Below, piece by piece: positions 55,330 through 64,000 of a stretch of 64,000 nt of DNA. A program made the position numbers and the translations under genes. The notes below the pieces were generated by a model. It was not told where the DNA came from and did no database searches. It saw only the letters and a list, made by a program, of their open reading frames with translations. Source of the DNA: Permianibacter aggregans. GTDB taxonomy: Bacteria; Pseudomonadota; Gammaproteobacteria; Enterobacterales; Permianibacteraceae. The stretch spans positions 1,550,001 through 1,614,000 of the forward strand of contig NZ_CP037953.1 of the NCBI RefSeq assembly GCF_009756665.1, in the 5' to 3' direction. The stretch's first letter is position 1. The number at the start of each line of letters is the position of its first letter.

Positions 55330-55493
55330 GCCGGGCGTCCGGTTCGGTGATGCATGCTTTAAGCATAGGCGGTTTTTGCCGAAGCGCAGTGTTTCCGCCC
55401 ACGCAGAGCGGTACGCTTTTTGCGCAGATTTTGCTTGGGCCTGAGGCTGCCATGGCCTAGGATCGAGCAACTGACTGAAGAGAGTAGTAGCAG

Positions 55494-58400
55494 ATGAGTC
55501 GATGGTGGTGGTTGGTGCTGTTGCTGGCGCAAAGTGCGCTGGCGGTAGAGACCGTGACATTCCGGCACCTCGATAGCCGCAGCGGCCTGCCGCAGAACTC
55601 GGTGACCAGCATCGCCCAGGACCGGGCCGGCTATATCTGGCTTGGCACCCATGACGGCCTGCACCGTTACGACGGGTACAGTTTTACCAGCTACCGCAGC
55701 GACCCACGCCGCCAGGAATCGCTGTCCGACAACCTGATTCTGAATTTGTTGCTCGACCGTGACGGCCAGCTCTGGGTTGGCACCCAAAGCGGCTTGAACA
55801 AATTCGATACCGCCACCGGCAGCGCCAAACGCTATTTACCGAATGAGAATTTTGGTTCGCTGTCACATCGGCGCATTTCCAGTTTGCTGGAAGATTCATT
55901 GGGCCGGCTGTGGATCGGCACACCAGACGGCCTGAACCGCTACCAACCGGATTCCGACAGTTTCGCGGTGTTCCGTCATAACCCGCTCGACAGCGCCAGT
56001 ATTCCGCCTGGTTTTATTTCGGCGCTGGCCGAAGGGCCGCAAGGTCGCATCTGGGTGGGCTCGCAGGTCTTGGCCTTGTTCGACCCGGACGAGGGCGTAA
56101 TCAAGCAATTCAAAAGCAATCAGGAAAATGCCCCGCGCAATATCACGGCGCTGTGGCGCGACAACGACGCCGGGCTGTGGATCGGCACGCTCAGCGATGG
56201 TTTGTTTTATCTGCCGCCCGATGAATCGCGCTTTCGCCAATTCCGTTTTATCGCCCACGAACCGAACTCACTGCCGAGCAATGCTGTGCGCAGCATCTTG
56301 CGCGATAAAGGTGGCCGGCTCTGGGTTGGCACCGAAGGCGGTGGCCTGGCCCGGATGCTCAGCGATGGCTCGGGCTTCGATGTTTACCGGCGCAACGGTG
56401 CCGATGTGCACAGCATCAGCTTCGACGAAATTAATGATTTGTTTGAAGATCGTTCGGGCTTGTTGTGGATTGGCACACTCGGTGGTGGTGTCAACACCAC
56501 ATCGCCGGAGCGCACTGGTATCGGCCGCGTCATTCATTCCAGCTATCAACCGAATTCATTGAGTGACCCGTTCGTTTGGCAGATCACGCGCGACCAGCGC
56601 GATCATCTTTGGGTGGGTACACTGGCCGGGCTTGATGAAATCAATCCAGCCAGCGGTGAAATTGTTCGCTACGTCAATTTTGCTGATCGCCGTGGCAAAC
56701 CGTTTACCCCACGCGTGCAAACGGTAACCAACGATCATCAAGGACGCATTTGGCTTGGTAGCACTGTTGGTGAACTGGCGGTGTTTGACCCGGAAAGTCT
56801 GCGTGTGAAATTACTCAGTCATCCGGGATTTCTGCAAGGCAAAATCAGCAACTATCGCGTGTTCATGGTGCAACAGGACAGCCAGAAACGAATGTGGGTG
56901 TCGACAGGCGAAGGCATTTCTGAAGTCGATACCGAAACGCTGGAAATCGAGCGCACGTTTCCAATCAGTGACGAAGGCTTTCCACGCGCCACCGTGCGCG
57001 TAATGGCCGAAGTCGATAACCAATTGTGGTTCGGCACCCAGGGCGGTGGCTTGCAGCGTTTTGATTATGACACGCGCAGTGTGCGCACTTATCAACACCG
57101 TGCTGACGACCCGAACAGCTTGTCGAATGACATGATTCGTGCCATTCATGTCGACGACAAAGGCGATATGTGGATCGGCACAATGAACGGCCTGAACCTG
57201 TGGCGTTCAGTCGACCGACGCGGCAACGTCGAGCGCTTTCAAAGCTGGTTCGTTTCTGATGGATTACCAAACGCCGTCGTCTACGCGATTTTGCCGGATC
57301 AATTCGGCAAGCTCTGGCTATCGACCAATAGCGGTTTATCGGAGTTTGACCCGCTGACCGGCAAGTTCCGCAATTTTGATTTGATTGACGGCTTACCCGC
57401 CCAGGAATTCAACAGCCTGGCCGCGGCAAAAACCAAGGATGGCCGACTCTGGTTTGGTGGCAATGCCGGCATCGCCGTGATCAATCCATCGCAGTTGAAT
57501 TACTCATCGAATCCGGTTTCGACGCTGATCACTCATTTTGAAGTGCGCTATCCGGACAATAATGGCAAAACGCTGGAAAACGGCATTTGGCAACTGGCCG
57601 CCGATCAAAACGATATCGAATTCCGGTTCGCTGCGCTCGATTATCGGGCACCGAATCGCAATCGATTTTCCTGGCGCTTGAGCGGCTTCCAGAACGAGTG
57701 GAGCAAGCCGAGTTTCCGCAACCAGATCGCCTTTACCAATCTCGATCCGGGCCAGTACACGTTTGAAGTGCGCAATGCCAATGCCGATGGCGTGTGGAGC
57801 ACCGATATCGCCAAGGTCATGTTCTTTATCCAGGCGCCCTGGTATGCGCGTTGGTACAGCTATGTTGGTTACGTGGCGCTGGTGCTGCTGCTGATCAGCT
57901 GGGCGTATTACAACCATCGCCGCAAGATCGCCAGTCAACAACGCATCAACGAGCAACTGCGTCGTATCGACAAACTGAAAGACGAATTCCTGGCTACGAC
58001 TTCGCACGAGCTGCGCACGCCGCTGAACGGCATTATTGGTATCGCCGATGCGCTGCGCGATGGCGTAGCGGGTGACTTGAACGATCGGGCGCGCAACCAT
58101 TTGTCATTGATTGCCGACAGTGGTCGCCGGTTGTCGCATCTGGTTAACGAAATTCTCGATTTCAAAAAGCTCTCGCACGGGAACGTTACGCTCGATCCGC
58201 ACACGCTTGATCTGCAGTCATCAGTCGCCGTCGTGCTGGCGTTGTCACAACCCTTGGTTGGAGATAAAAGCATTAGTTTGGTCAATGCCGTGCCGGCCGA
58301 TTTTCCGCCCCTGTTCGCCGATGAAGATCGGCTCGAACAAATTCTGCATAACCTGATCGGCAATGCGATCAAATTTACCCAGCAAGGTCATGTCACCGTT

Positions 58401-59873
58401 ACCGCCCGTGTTGAAGGTGACAAAGCCGAAATTCAGATTGCTGACTCCGGCATTGGCATTTCGCCGGAACAACTGGAACGGATTTTTCTGCCGTTCGAGC
58501 AGGTCGCCGAAGCCAATACCCGTCGTCATGGCGGTACCGGGCTTGGTCTTGCCGTAGTGAAAAAACTGGTCGAGATGCACGGCGGTAATGTCGAAGTGCA
58601 AAGCTCGATTGGCAACGGTTCGCAGTTCCGCTTTACGCTACCGCTGGCGGAAACCGGTGCCAAAGTCAAACCAGCGAAGCCGACGTCACTGTCCACCGCG
58701 CAGTTGACGCAAATGCATTTGCCGGTAACGACTGCGACCGACAATGCCCTGGCGACGATTCTGGTCGCTGACGACGAACCATTGAACTGTCAGGTGGTGG
58801 CGGACTGTCTGGGTTTGCAGGGGTATTCCGTGGTGACCGTTGGCGATGGCCAGGCAGCGCTCGACATGATCGCCAAACGCCCATTTGCGTTGGTCATCCT
58901 CGATGTGATGATGCCGAAGCTTTCCGGCTTTGATGTCTGCCGCAAGTTGCGCGAAGTGTACGCGCCGCATGAGTTGCCGATTTTGATGCTGTCGGCACGT
59001 AATCGCGCCGAAGATATTGCCACCGGTCTCGCCGCTGGCGCCAACGACTACATCGGCAAACCGGTCGAGCGCAGCGTGCTGGTGGCGCGGGTGAAAAACC
59101 TGCTGGCCTTGCATGAAGTCAACGACGCCAAACAGGCGCAAGAAAAAGCGCGAATGGTGCAAGAAGCTTGCGACCGTTTGGCCCGTTATTTCCCACCACC
59201 GCTGGTGCGCAAATTGTTGGCTGGCAGCGAACCTGAATTGCTGAAAGCCGAGCGTCGGCGATTGACCGTGGTGTTCGCCGATTTGGTCGAGTTCACGACA
59301 CTGACCGACCGCTTTGAACCGGAAATCATCACCGATTTGTTGAATACTTTCCTCGGCAAGATGAGCGAACTGGTCGAGCAACACGATGGCACACTGAACG
59401 AGTTGCTCGGCGATGGCATGGTGATTTTGTTCGGTGCGCCAGAGCGGATGGACAAACAGGATCAGGCCGAAAAAGCGGTGGCCTTGGCCGTCGCGATGCA
59501 GAAAGAAATGGAGAAACTGAAAACGCTGTGGCTGGAATCCGGCATCGATCACAATATCGATCTGCGCATCGGCATTCATCAGGATTTTTCAACCGTCGGT
59601 AATTTCGGTGCCGGACAGGTGCTGGCCTATCGTGCCGTTGGCAGTGGCGTTAATCTGGCTGCGCGTTTGCAGTCGCACTGCAAACCCGGTCGGGTCATGG
59701 TCAGTTATCCGATTTACGCCTTGACCCGCGAGCGCTACCCGTACGATGAATTGCAGGAGATTGCCATCAAGGGCTTTTCCCATCCGCACCGCGTTTGTGA
59801 ATTGGACCCGGATTCGGTGGTCGAAACGCGGTTACGACTGGTGGATAAATCGGATCCGATGGGTGCGGCTTGA
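55494..59873 (+). CDS. Propeller sensor/histidine kinase/receiver/class III nucleotide cyclase
   Basis: 1459 residues with a signal peptide ([15 protein letters not shown]). A periplasmic two-component-regulator propeller is built from many WIGT/WVGT blades (about 20-670), then a Y_Y_Y domain (about 680-780). One membrane helix lies near 787-810. HisKA has His838 in [10 protein letters not shown]; the HATPase has GTGLGLAVV; the receiver has Asp1137. Last is a class III cyclase domain (about 1255-1430) with metal Asp1263 and Asp1307 (spacing 44, as in known cyclases), Asn1387 and transition-state Arg1391. The purine-selecting residue is Glu1303 rather than the Lys of adenylate cyclases, and Arg1380 stands at the second selector position. 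It should couple an extracellular carbohydrate-like signal to cyclic nucleotide synthesis. Confidence 0.92.
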   Translation: MSRWWWLVLLLAQSALAVETVTFRHLDSRSGLPQNSVTSIAQDRAGYIWLGTHDGLHRYDGYSFTSYRSDPRRQESLSDNLILNLLLDRDGQLWVGTQSGLNKFDTATGSAKRYLPNENFGSLSHRRISSLLEDSLGRLWIGTPDGLNRYQPDSDSFAVFRHNPLDSASIPPGFISALAEGPQGRIWVGSQVLALFDPDEGVIKQFKSNQENAPRNITALWRDNDAGLWIGTLSDGLFYLPPDESRFRQFRFIAHEPNSLPSNAVRSILRDKGGRLWVGTEGGGLARMLSDGSGFDVYRRNGADVHSISFDEINDLFEDRSGLLWIGTLGGGVNTTSPERTGIGRVIHSSYQPNSLSDPFVWQITRDQRDHLWVGTLAGLDEINPASGEIVRYVNFADRRGKPFTPRVQTVTNDHQGRIWLGSTVGELAVFDPESLRVKLLSHPGFLQGKISNYRVFMVQQDSQKRMWVSTGEGISEVDTETLEIERTFPISDEGFPRATVRVMAEVDNQLWFGTQGGGLQRFDYDTRSVRTYQHRADDPNSLSNDMIRAIHVDDKGDMWIGTMNGLNLWRSVDRRGNVERFQSWFVSDGLPNAVVYAILPDQFGKLWLSTNSGLSEFDPLTGKFRNFDLIDGLPAQEFNSLAAAKTKDGRLWFGGNAGIAVINPSQLNYSSNPVSTLITHFEVRYPDNNGKTLENGIWQLAADQNDIEFRFAALDYRAPNRNRFSWRLSGFQNEWSKPSFRNQIAFTNLDPGQYTFEVRNANADGVWSTDIAKVMFFIQAPWYARWYSYVGYVALVLLLISWAYYNHRRKIASQQRINEQLRRIDKLKDEFLATTSHELRTPLNGIIGIADALRDGVAGDLNDRARNHLSLIADSGRRLSHLVNEILDFKKLSHGNVTLDPHTLDLQSSVAVVLALSQPLVGDKSISLVNAVPADFPPLFADEDRLEQILHNLIGNAIKFTQQGHVTVTARVEGDKAEIQIADSGIGISPEQLERIFLPFEQVAEANTRRHGGTGLGLAVVKKLVEMHGGNVEVQSSIGNGSQFRFTLPLAETGAKVKPAKPTSLSTAQLTQMHLPVTTATDNALATILVADDEPLNCQVVADCLGLQGYSVVTVGDGQAALDMIAKRPFALVILDVMMPKLSGFDVCRKLREVYAPHELPILMLSARNRAEDIATGLAAGANDYIGKPVERSVLVARVKNLLALHEVNDAKQAQEKARMVQEACDRLARYFPPPLVRKLLAGSEPELLKAERRRLTVVFADLVEFTTLTDRFEPEIITDLLNTFLGKMSELVEQHDGTLNELLGDGMVILFGAPERMDKQDQAEKAVALAVAMQKEMEKLKTLWLESGIDHNIDLRIGIHQDFSTVGNFGAGQVLAYRAVGSGVNLAARLQSHCKPGRVMVSYPIYALTRERYPYDELQEIAIKGFSHPHRVCELDPDSVVETRLRLVDKSDPMGAA

Positions 59874-59884
59874 GCGATTGATAC

Positions 59885-60421
59885 TCAGCGAATCCCGAAG
59901 GACTCCGGTTTGTACACTTTGCGTGAATTGGCTTCTTCAATCATTGCCTTGATCGCCACGCCTCTTTCCTGGGCACGTTTTCTTCCTTCCTCGGAAATTT
60001 CCGGCCCATAGGTTTTCACTTTGCGTTTACCGGCATGATCGCCGTTGCCGGCGGCTACCAGCATCCAGGCATAACCTTCAATCAAATCGTGAGCAACATA
60101 ATCGCCATTGATATACATCGCGCCAACATTGTGTTGTGACGTGGCATGTTCGCGTAATGACGCTTCATAAAATGCCAGGAAGGCTTTGCGATAGCTTTGC
60201 GAGATGCCGGAGCCTTCCGGCGGCGCGTAATAGAGATTGCCCATCCGGAACAAGGCATCCGGGTCGCCAAGTTCAGCGCGATGACGCAGCTTGCTCCAGT
60301 CCGAGACATAGATATACGTGTATGGACCGATGCGATCGCCGCGGTCATTGGCCTCGGCAACCGGCAGCAACGACACCGCCAGCAGCAGTGCCAATGAAAA
60401 GAGTTTGGCGAATGTGTACAT
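59885..60421 (-). CDS. Exported Sel1-repeat protein
   Basis: 178 residues from ATG 60421, which opens a signal peptide (YTFAKLFSLALLLAVSLLPVAEA). Sel1-like TPR units are GDPDALFRMGNLYYAPP, AFLAFYEASLREHATSQHNVGAMYINGDYVAHD and LIEGYAWMLVAAGNGDHAG. Such solenoids mediate protein-protein contacts in the periplasm. It lies between the sensor-cyclase and the Crp-like gene on the opposite strand. Confidence 0.85.
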   Translation of the reverse strand: MYTFAKLFSLALLLAVSLLPVAEANDRGDRIGPYTYIYVSDWSKLRHRAELGDPDALFRMGNLYYAPPEGSGISQSYRKAFLAFYEASLREHATSQHNVGAMYINGDYVAHDLIEGYAWMLVAAGNGDHAGKRKVKTYGPEISEEGRKRAQERGVAIKAMIEEANSRKVYKPESFGIR

Positions 60422-60563
60422 GTATACGCTTGCTAAAAGTCTCAGCAGGAAATTGTAGGCCTGATAGCTATATAATCCTCTGATAATAGTCATTGCAATG
60501 GCTGTGCAATATTTACCTTGCCGCTGGCCCCATGACTGCGCTTTTTTATGAGGATAGTGAATC

Positions 60564-61244
60564 ATGTCTGATGAACAAGAAGGCCTCAACGCCATGGAGT
60601 TACGCGATTTCAAAATCCTGCAAGGCCTGTCCGACGCTGATATCGAGCGGCTTGCGCGCCATATCCACATCCGCCATTACGGTAAACGCACGCAAATCAT
60701 CAGCGAAGGCGAACCGGCACACTGCCTCTATTTCGTGCTCTCCGGCCGCGTCAAAGTCTATCTGGACGATGAAAAAGGCAAAGAGATCACCGTGAATTTT
60801 CACGAAGAGGGCGAGGTGTTCGGCGAGTTGTCGCTGATTCAGGGCATCGATCGCACGGCTTCGGTGGTCACTGTTGACGATTGTAGGCTCGGCCTGATGT
60901 CCGATATCGATTTTCGTCAGTGCATGCAGGAGGTGCCGGCGTTTAACCAGAATATCATGAACGACTTGATCGACCGGCTGAAGCAAGCGACCGAAATCAT
61001 TCGTCGCCTTGGCCTGATGGATGTCTATGGCCGCATCGCGGTGCTGCTGCTGAATGAATCGGTCGAGCAGGATGGTATTCGCGTCATGAAAGAAAAGCTG
61101 ACCCAGCAGAACATCGCCAGCCGGGTTGGTTCATCAAGGGAAATGGTGGCCCGCATTCTGAAGGATTTGCGCATTGGCGGTTATGTCGATGCCAATGACG
61201 AAGGCTTTTTGGTCATCCACAAACCGCTACCGCATTCCTGGTAA
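60564..61244 (+). CDS. Crp/Fnr-family cyclic-nucleotide-type regulator
   Basis: 226 residues, ATG with GAGG upstream. The cNMP-binding barrel has GEL at 87-89 and Arg97-Thr98 in the phosphate-binding cassette, equivalent to Arg82-Ser83 of E. coli CRP. The C-helix has Ala142-Thr143 where CRP has Thr127-Ser128, the adenine contacts. The recognition helix is in QQNIASRVGSSREMVARILKDL. The phosphate pocket is kept but the base pocket differs, so the ligand may not be cAMP. No Cys cluster of Fnr type is present. Confidence 0.92.
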   Translation: MSDEQEGLNAMELRDFKILQGLSDADIERLARHIHIRHYGKRTQIISEGEPAHCLYFVLSGRVKVYLDDEKGKEITVNFHEEGEVFGELSLIQGIDRTASVVTVDDCRLGLMSDIDFRQCMQEVPAFNQNIMNDLIDRLKQATEIIRRLGLMDVYGRIAVLLLNESVEQDGIRVMKEKLTQQNIASRVGSSREMVARILKDLRIGGYVDANDEGFLVIHKPLPHSW

Positions 61245-61247
61245 GAC

Positions 61248-61967
61248 TCAGGATTGTTTGACCACCGTCAGCAGCTCGGCATAATCGAGTCCGCCGGTCA
61301 GCAATGCTCGGCCAATGACCACACCAGCGAGTGCACTCAACGGCTTCTTGCGCAGCAAATCCGCTGTCGTGAAGGCATGCACACCACCATTGCAAACCAC
61401 TGGCAGCGAGGTATTTTTGGCTAACGCCGCTGCATACGGCAGTGGATCGCGGCGATCTCCCGGCGCATGCATTTCCGAATAAAAGACGCCGGCGGCGCCG
61501 TCCTCTTCGTACTGGGGAATCAACACTTCCGCAGCGACTGCACCATTACTGCCATTGACCAAACCTTCGCGCGCCTCAATCGAGACAATCACCGCGCCCG
61601 GATACTCACCACATAAATCGATGACTGAATCGCGTTGACGCATCATTTTCCAGGTCAACACGACAAAGCTGGCGCCGACATCCAGCCATAATTCGGCATG
61701 AGCGATGCTCTTGATACCGCCGGTGACTTCGATTTCGAGATTCGGATGATTTTTGCGCAGTTGCTGGACGATATCGACATTGACCGGCTGGCCTTCATGA
61801 GCGCCGTCGGTGTCGATCAAATGCACCCGGCGCGCACCAATGTCGACAAAGCGTTTGATGGTATCGAACGCGTCCAGGTACATCAGCGGATCTTCTTTTT
61901 TATCGTGTACCGGTTTCGGCACCGCGATATGGCCTTTGCGCAATTCAAATCCGGGAATCAATAGCAT
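61248..61967 (-). CDS. HisA/HisF-superfamily TIM-barrel protein, catalytic residues altered
   Basis: 239 residues, the length of HisA. The barrel, both phosphate-binding ends (VTGGIKSIAHAE and CNGGVHAFTTAD...GVVIGRALLTGG) and HLIDTDGAHEGQPVN follow HisA. The two catalytic aspartates of HisA (Asp8, Asp129 in E. coli) are represented by Glu8 (IPGFEL) and Glu131 (VSIEAR). It stands outside any his operon, convergent with the Crp-like gene. It may be a paralogue with a new reaction; true HisA function cannot be assumed. Confidence 0.8.
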   Translation of the reverse strand: MLLIPGFELRKGHIAVPKPVHDKKEDPLMYLDAFDTIKRFVDIGARRVHLIDTDGAHEGQPVNVDIVQQLRKNHPNLEIEVTGGIKSIAHAELWLDVGASFVVLTWKMMRQRDSVIDLCGEYPGAVIVSIEAREGLVNGSNGAVAAEVLIPQYEEDGAAGVFYSEMHAPGDRRDPLPYAAALAKNTSLPVVCNGGVHAFTTADLLRKKPLSALAGVVIGRALLTGGLDYAELLTVVKQS

Positions 61968-62012
61968 GGTTTGCTCCAGTGCTTTTAGTATTCCCGTTTA
62001 GTGTAGGACAGG

Positions 62013-62897
62013 CTATCCAGATTGCCTTTTGCGATCACGCAGGCTTTCGATGCTGAGCAAGACCAGACCCGCCCAGATGCAGGCAAAACTCGCTAAGCGG
62101 GTCAGCGAGAACGGCTCCTGATAGACGAAGATCGCCAGCAGAAACGTGCAGCTCGGCGCAATGTATTGCAGAAAACCCATCGTCGTCAGCGTCAGCCGAC
62201 GAGCACCCGCGGCAAACAAGGCGAGCGGCACCGAGGTTACGACTCCGGCCAACATCAACAAGCCATCGGTGCGCCAACCGAGTTCACCGAAGTGATTGGC
62301 GTTACCGGCCGTCAACCAATAGAGATAAGCCAGTGCAATCGGCGCCAATAACAGGGTTTCGACCATCAGGCCATTGAGTGGACTGACCGGCGTTTGCTTG
62401 CGCATCAGGCCATAGAGCGCAAACGTCGTCGCCAAGCTCAGGCTTACCCAGGGCACGCCGCCAATGACCAGCACCTGCCAGCCAACGCCAACCAGCGCCA
62501 GCAACAGCGCCGCCCACTTCAGCGTTGATAAGTGTTCTTTCAACACGACGACGCCGAGGGCTATGGTCAGCAGCGGATTGATGAAATAACCGAGGCTGGT
62601 ATCGAGAATGCGGTTATTGGCAATGGCCCAGACGAACACAAACCAATTGGCGCTGACCAAAGCCGCGGAAATCGCCAGCCGGCCCAGCAAAGACGGTTGC
62701 CGGAAAATCGCCAGCCATTGCTGCGGTTGACGCATCAGTACGATCAGCAGCCAGGTGACCGGCACCGACCAGGCAATGCGATGGGCCAGAATTTCATCAG
62801 CCGGCACTTCGCTCAACCATTTGAAATAGATCGGCGCCAGGCCCCAAATCAAATAGGCGGCAATGGCCTGGCTGACGCCGGCGCGCGTACTCGCCAT
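62013..62897 (-). CDS. rarD: EamA-family transporter RarD
   Basis: 294 residues from ATG 62897; TTG 62909 is an alternative. Ten membrane helices with RarD-specific sequence: AAYLIWGLAPIYFKWLSEVPADEILAHRIAWS, SLGYFINPLLTIALGVVVLKE and TTMGFLQYIAPSCTFLLA. Drug/metabolite superfamily; RarD was linked to chloramphenicol resistance but its natural substrate is not settled. It lies just downstream of yigI and is likely co-transcribed. Confidence 0.93.
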   Translation of the reverse strand: MASTRAGVSQAIAAYLIWGLAPIYFKWLSEVPADEILAHRIAWSVPVTWLLIVLMRQPQQWLAIFRQPSLLGRLAISAALVSANWFVFVWAIANNRILDTSLGYFINPLLTIALGVVVLKEHLSTLKWAALLLALVGVGWQVLVIGGVPWVSLSLATTFALYGLMRKQTPVSPLNGLMVETLLLAPIALAYLYWLTAGNANHFGELGWRTDGLLMLAGVVTSVPLALFAAGARRLTLTTMGFLQYIAPSCTFLLAIFVYQEPFSLTRLASFACIWAGLVLLSIESLRDRKRQSG

Positions 62898-62910
62898 TTC
62901 GCTTGCCAAT

Positions 62911-63387
62911 TCAGCCCACCAGATAGGTGCCGGAGCCGACCGCGATCAGCTCCTGGTTTTCGTTGTGCAGCTCCATCCGGGCAACCGCCACTTTATTGCC
63001 GGCGCGTAACAGCGTTGCCGATGCACAGAATTCCTGACCACGGCCGGGACGCAGATAATCGATGCGCAAATCGATGGTGCCGAGTTTGGAAAGCCGTATC
63101 GACAAATCATTTTCCGAGGCATCGCCGTGTTTTTGGATCAATCCTGCGGCCGCCATCGTGCCGCCGGCGACATCGAGTGCGGTAGCGATAACGCCGCCAT
63201 GCAAAATGCCCTGAACATAATTACCGACCAACTTGTCATCCATCTTGAACACCAGCTCGCAGCGCTCGGTACTCAGGCTACGAAAATGCAGGCCGACCAC
63301 CTGATTGAACGGAATATGACTGGCAAAGGTTTCGGCCAAGGCAGCCAGCCGTTTTTCGTGCAGCGATGCATCAGCGCTCATAACCAT
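62911..63387 (-). CDS. yigI: YigI-type acyl-CoA thioesterase
   Basis: 158 residues, hotdog fold. It closely follows E. coli YigI: MPFN-like IPFNQVVGL, VQGILHGGVIATALDVAGG (active-site region), GTIDLRIDYLRPGRGQEF and LLRAGNKVAVARMELHNE, ending YLVG. YigI hydrolyses medium- and long-chain acyl-CoAs. The start could be the third codon (second ATG). Confidence 0.93.
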   Translation of the reverse strand: MVMSADASLHEKRLAALAETFASHIPFNQVVGLHFRSLSTERCELVFKMDDKLVGNYVQGILHGGVIATALDVAGGTMAAAGLIQKHGDASENDLSIRLSKLGTIDLRIDYLRPGRGQEFCASATLLRAGNKVAVARMELHNENQELIAVGSGTYLVG

Positions 63388-63458
63388 TCCTCAATCGGGC
63401 TTGCATTGCCCTGTGTGAACGCGGCATTGTAATTCAATCGCTGCCATTAACCGACCCA

Positions 63459-64000
63459 ATGATGAATCACGCGGTAACTGAACCAACGATGCTACCGGCA
63501 AGCTTGCCACCCTTCGCACCGAAAGGCTGGCTGCGCAATCCGCATTTGCAAGGCATTGTTTCCCGCCTGCCGCATCGGCGCAAAAAAGTGCTGCAATTGG
63601 CGCAGCCGATGTTGAACGCGGCAAGGCCGATGTTGTTGCAAGCACGCGAGGGTCAGCTATTGGCCTGGCATTCCGCGCAAGCCGATCGTGATCGGCCGCT
63701 GGTGGTGTTGCTGCACGGCTGGGAAGGCTCATCGGATTCACTGTATTTGCTGGCGACGGCGGCCGAACTGTTCGATGCCGGTTATTCCGTCTTGCGGCTG
63801 AACCTGCGCGATCACGGCGAGAGCCATCACCTGAACGAAGAGCTGTTTCATAGCTGCCGCGATGCTGAGGTCACCGAGGCGATCGCCGATGCCCGTCAAC
63901 GCTTGCAGGCGTCAACAGTGGTGATGATTGGCTTTTCGCTCGGTGGCAATTTTGCCCTGCGGGTGGCGCTGCGCGCACCAGAGCTGCTGCAACAGGTGTT
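63459..64000 (+). CDS. YheT-like alpha/beta hydrolase (3' end missing)
   Basis: Open from ATG 63459 (ATGs at 63462 and 63489 are alternatives) to the right edge, about 180 residues. FAPKGWLRNPHLQGI at the N-terminus, VVLLHGWEGSSDSLYLLA, RLNLRDHGESHHLNEELFHSC and the nucleophile elbow IGFSLGGNFALR identify the YheT-type hydrolase family. The acid and His lie beyond the window. It is divergent from yigI. Confidence 0.88.
   Translation, partial: MMNHAVTEPTMLPASLPPFAPKGWLRNPHLQGIVSRLPHRRKKVLQLAQPMLNAARPMLLQAREGQLLAWHSAQADRDRPLVVLLHGWEGSSDSLYLLATAAELFDAGYSVLRLNLRDHGESHHLNEELFHSCRDAEVTEAIADARQRLQASTVVMIGFSLGGNFALRVALRAPELLQQV

Noticed and set aside
55330-55560. N-terminal extension of the HDOD protein
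   Set aside because: It would overlap the start of the divergent sensor-cyclase and encodes low-complexity, non-homologous sequence before the natural MSIHDVV start.
1-64000. CRISPR arrays, prophage or integrative element
   Set aside because: No regularly spaced repeats, cas genes, integrase, capsid or conjugation genes were seen. The regular repeats present are the coding repeat and dispersed palindromes.

Overview
The window looks like one stretch of a gammaproteobacterial chromosome with moderately high GC. The evidence is the dusB-fis pair followed by purH and purD, prmA next to a DUF3426 protein, and orthologues of enterobacterial YdbH, YijF, YigI and RarD. A cysJ-cysI-cysH set, a TonB-ExbB-ExbD system with Fur boxes, and several large sensory proteins fit the same picture. 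The genus cannot be named from the sequence alone. There is no CRISPR array, no intact insertion sequence, no prophage and no rRNA operon. One tRNA gene (Ala, CGC) is present.

Layout. 0-7 kb: a CHASE-PAS-PAS hybrid histidine kinase (cut by the left edge) is coupled to a REC-PAS-GGDEF-EAL protein, followed by three small uncharacterised proteins. 7-9.1 kb: a LysR regulator diverges from hppD (tyrosine catabolism). 9.1-9.7 kb: this gap holds a strongly folded minus-strand segment that looks like an unannotated small RNA, then a cluster of palindromes ahead of prmA. 9.7-19.6 kb: housekeeping genes, namely prmA, a zinc-ribbon/DUF3426 protein with an extreme Pro-Ala/Pro-Val repeat, dusB-fis, purH and purD, with a beta-barrel protein, a GNAT enzyme and YjdM/PhnA between them. 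19.8-29.4 kb: envelope genes (YdbH-like protein, methyltransferase, TonB-dependent receptor) and a cytochrome c-PQQ-type sugar dehydrogenase. 29.4-34.3 kb: an array of perfect hairpins, then the assimilatory sulfite-reduction genes cysJ, cysI and cysH.

34.4-43.5 kb: a DUF4412-like protein, a PepSY protein and an amine-oxidase-like flavoprotein, then an iron-acquisition block. The block contains tonB-exbB-exbD behind a Fur box, a decayed TonB-dependent receptor behind a second Fur box, and a PepSY-flavodoxin-reductase fusion behind a third. 43.5-53.5 kb: mixed small genes, CCC1/VIT and CDF metal transporters, a cysteine hydrolase with a GlxA-type regulator, benE facing an XRE-cupin regulator across twin operators, a GH46-type chitosanase and a Pif1-like helicase. 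53.5-64 kb: tRNA-Ala, a glutathione transferase, an HDOD protein, a 1459-residue propeller-kinase-receiver-cyclase protein, a Sel1-repeat protein, a Crp-like regulator, a HisA-like protein with altered catalytic residues, rarD, yigI and a hydrolase cut by the right edge.

Main candidates for new biology: (i) the structured RNA at about 9.18-9.42 kb; (ii) the hairpin array at 29.43-29.67 kb, several of whose loops carry GGA as in CsrA/RsmA-binding RNAs; (iii) the sensor-cyclase whose purine-selecting residue is Glu, close to a Crp-like protein with an altered nucleotide pocket; (iv) the HisA-like protein with Asp-to-Glu changes at both catalytic positions; (v) the near-exact 300-bp tandem duplication inside the Pro-Ala repeat gene.
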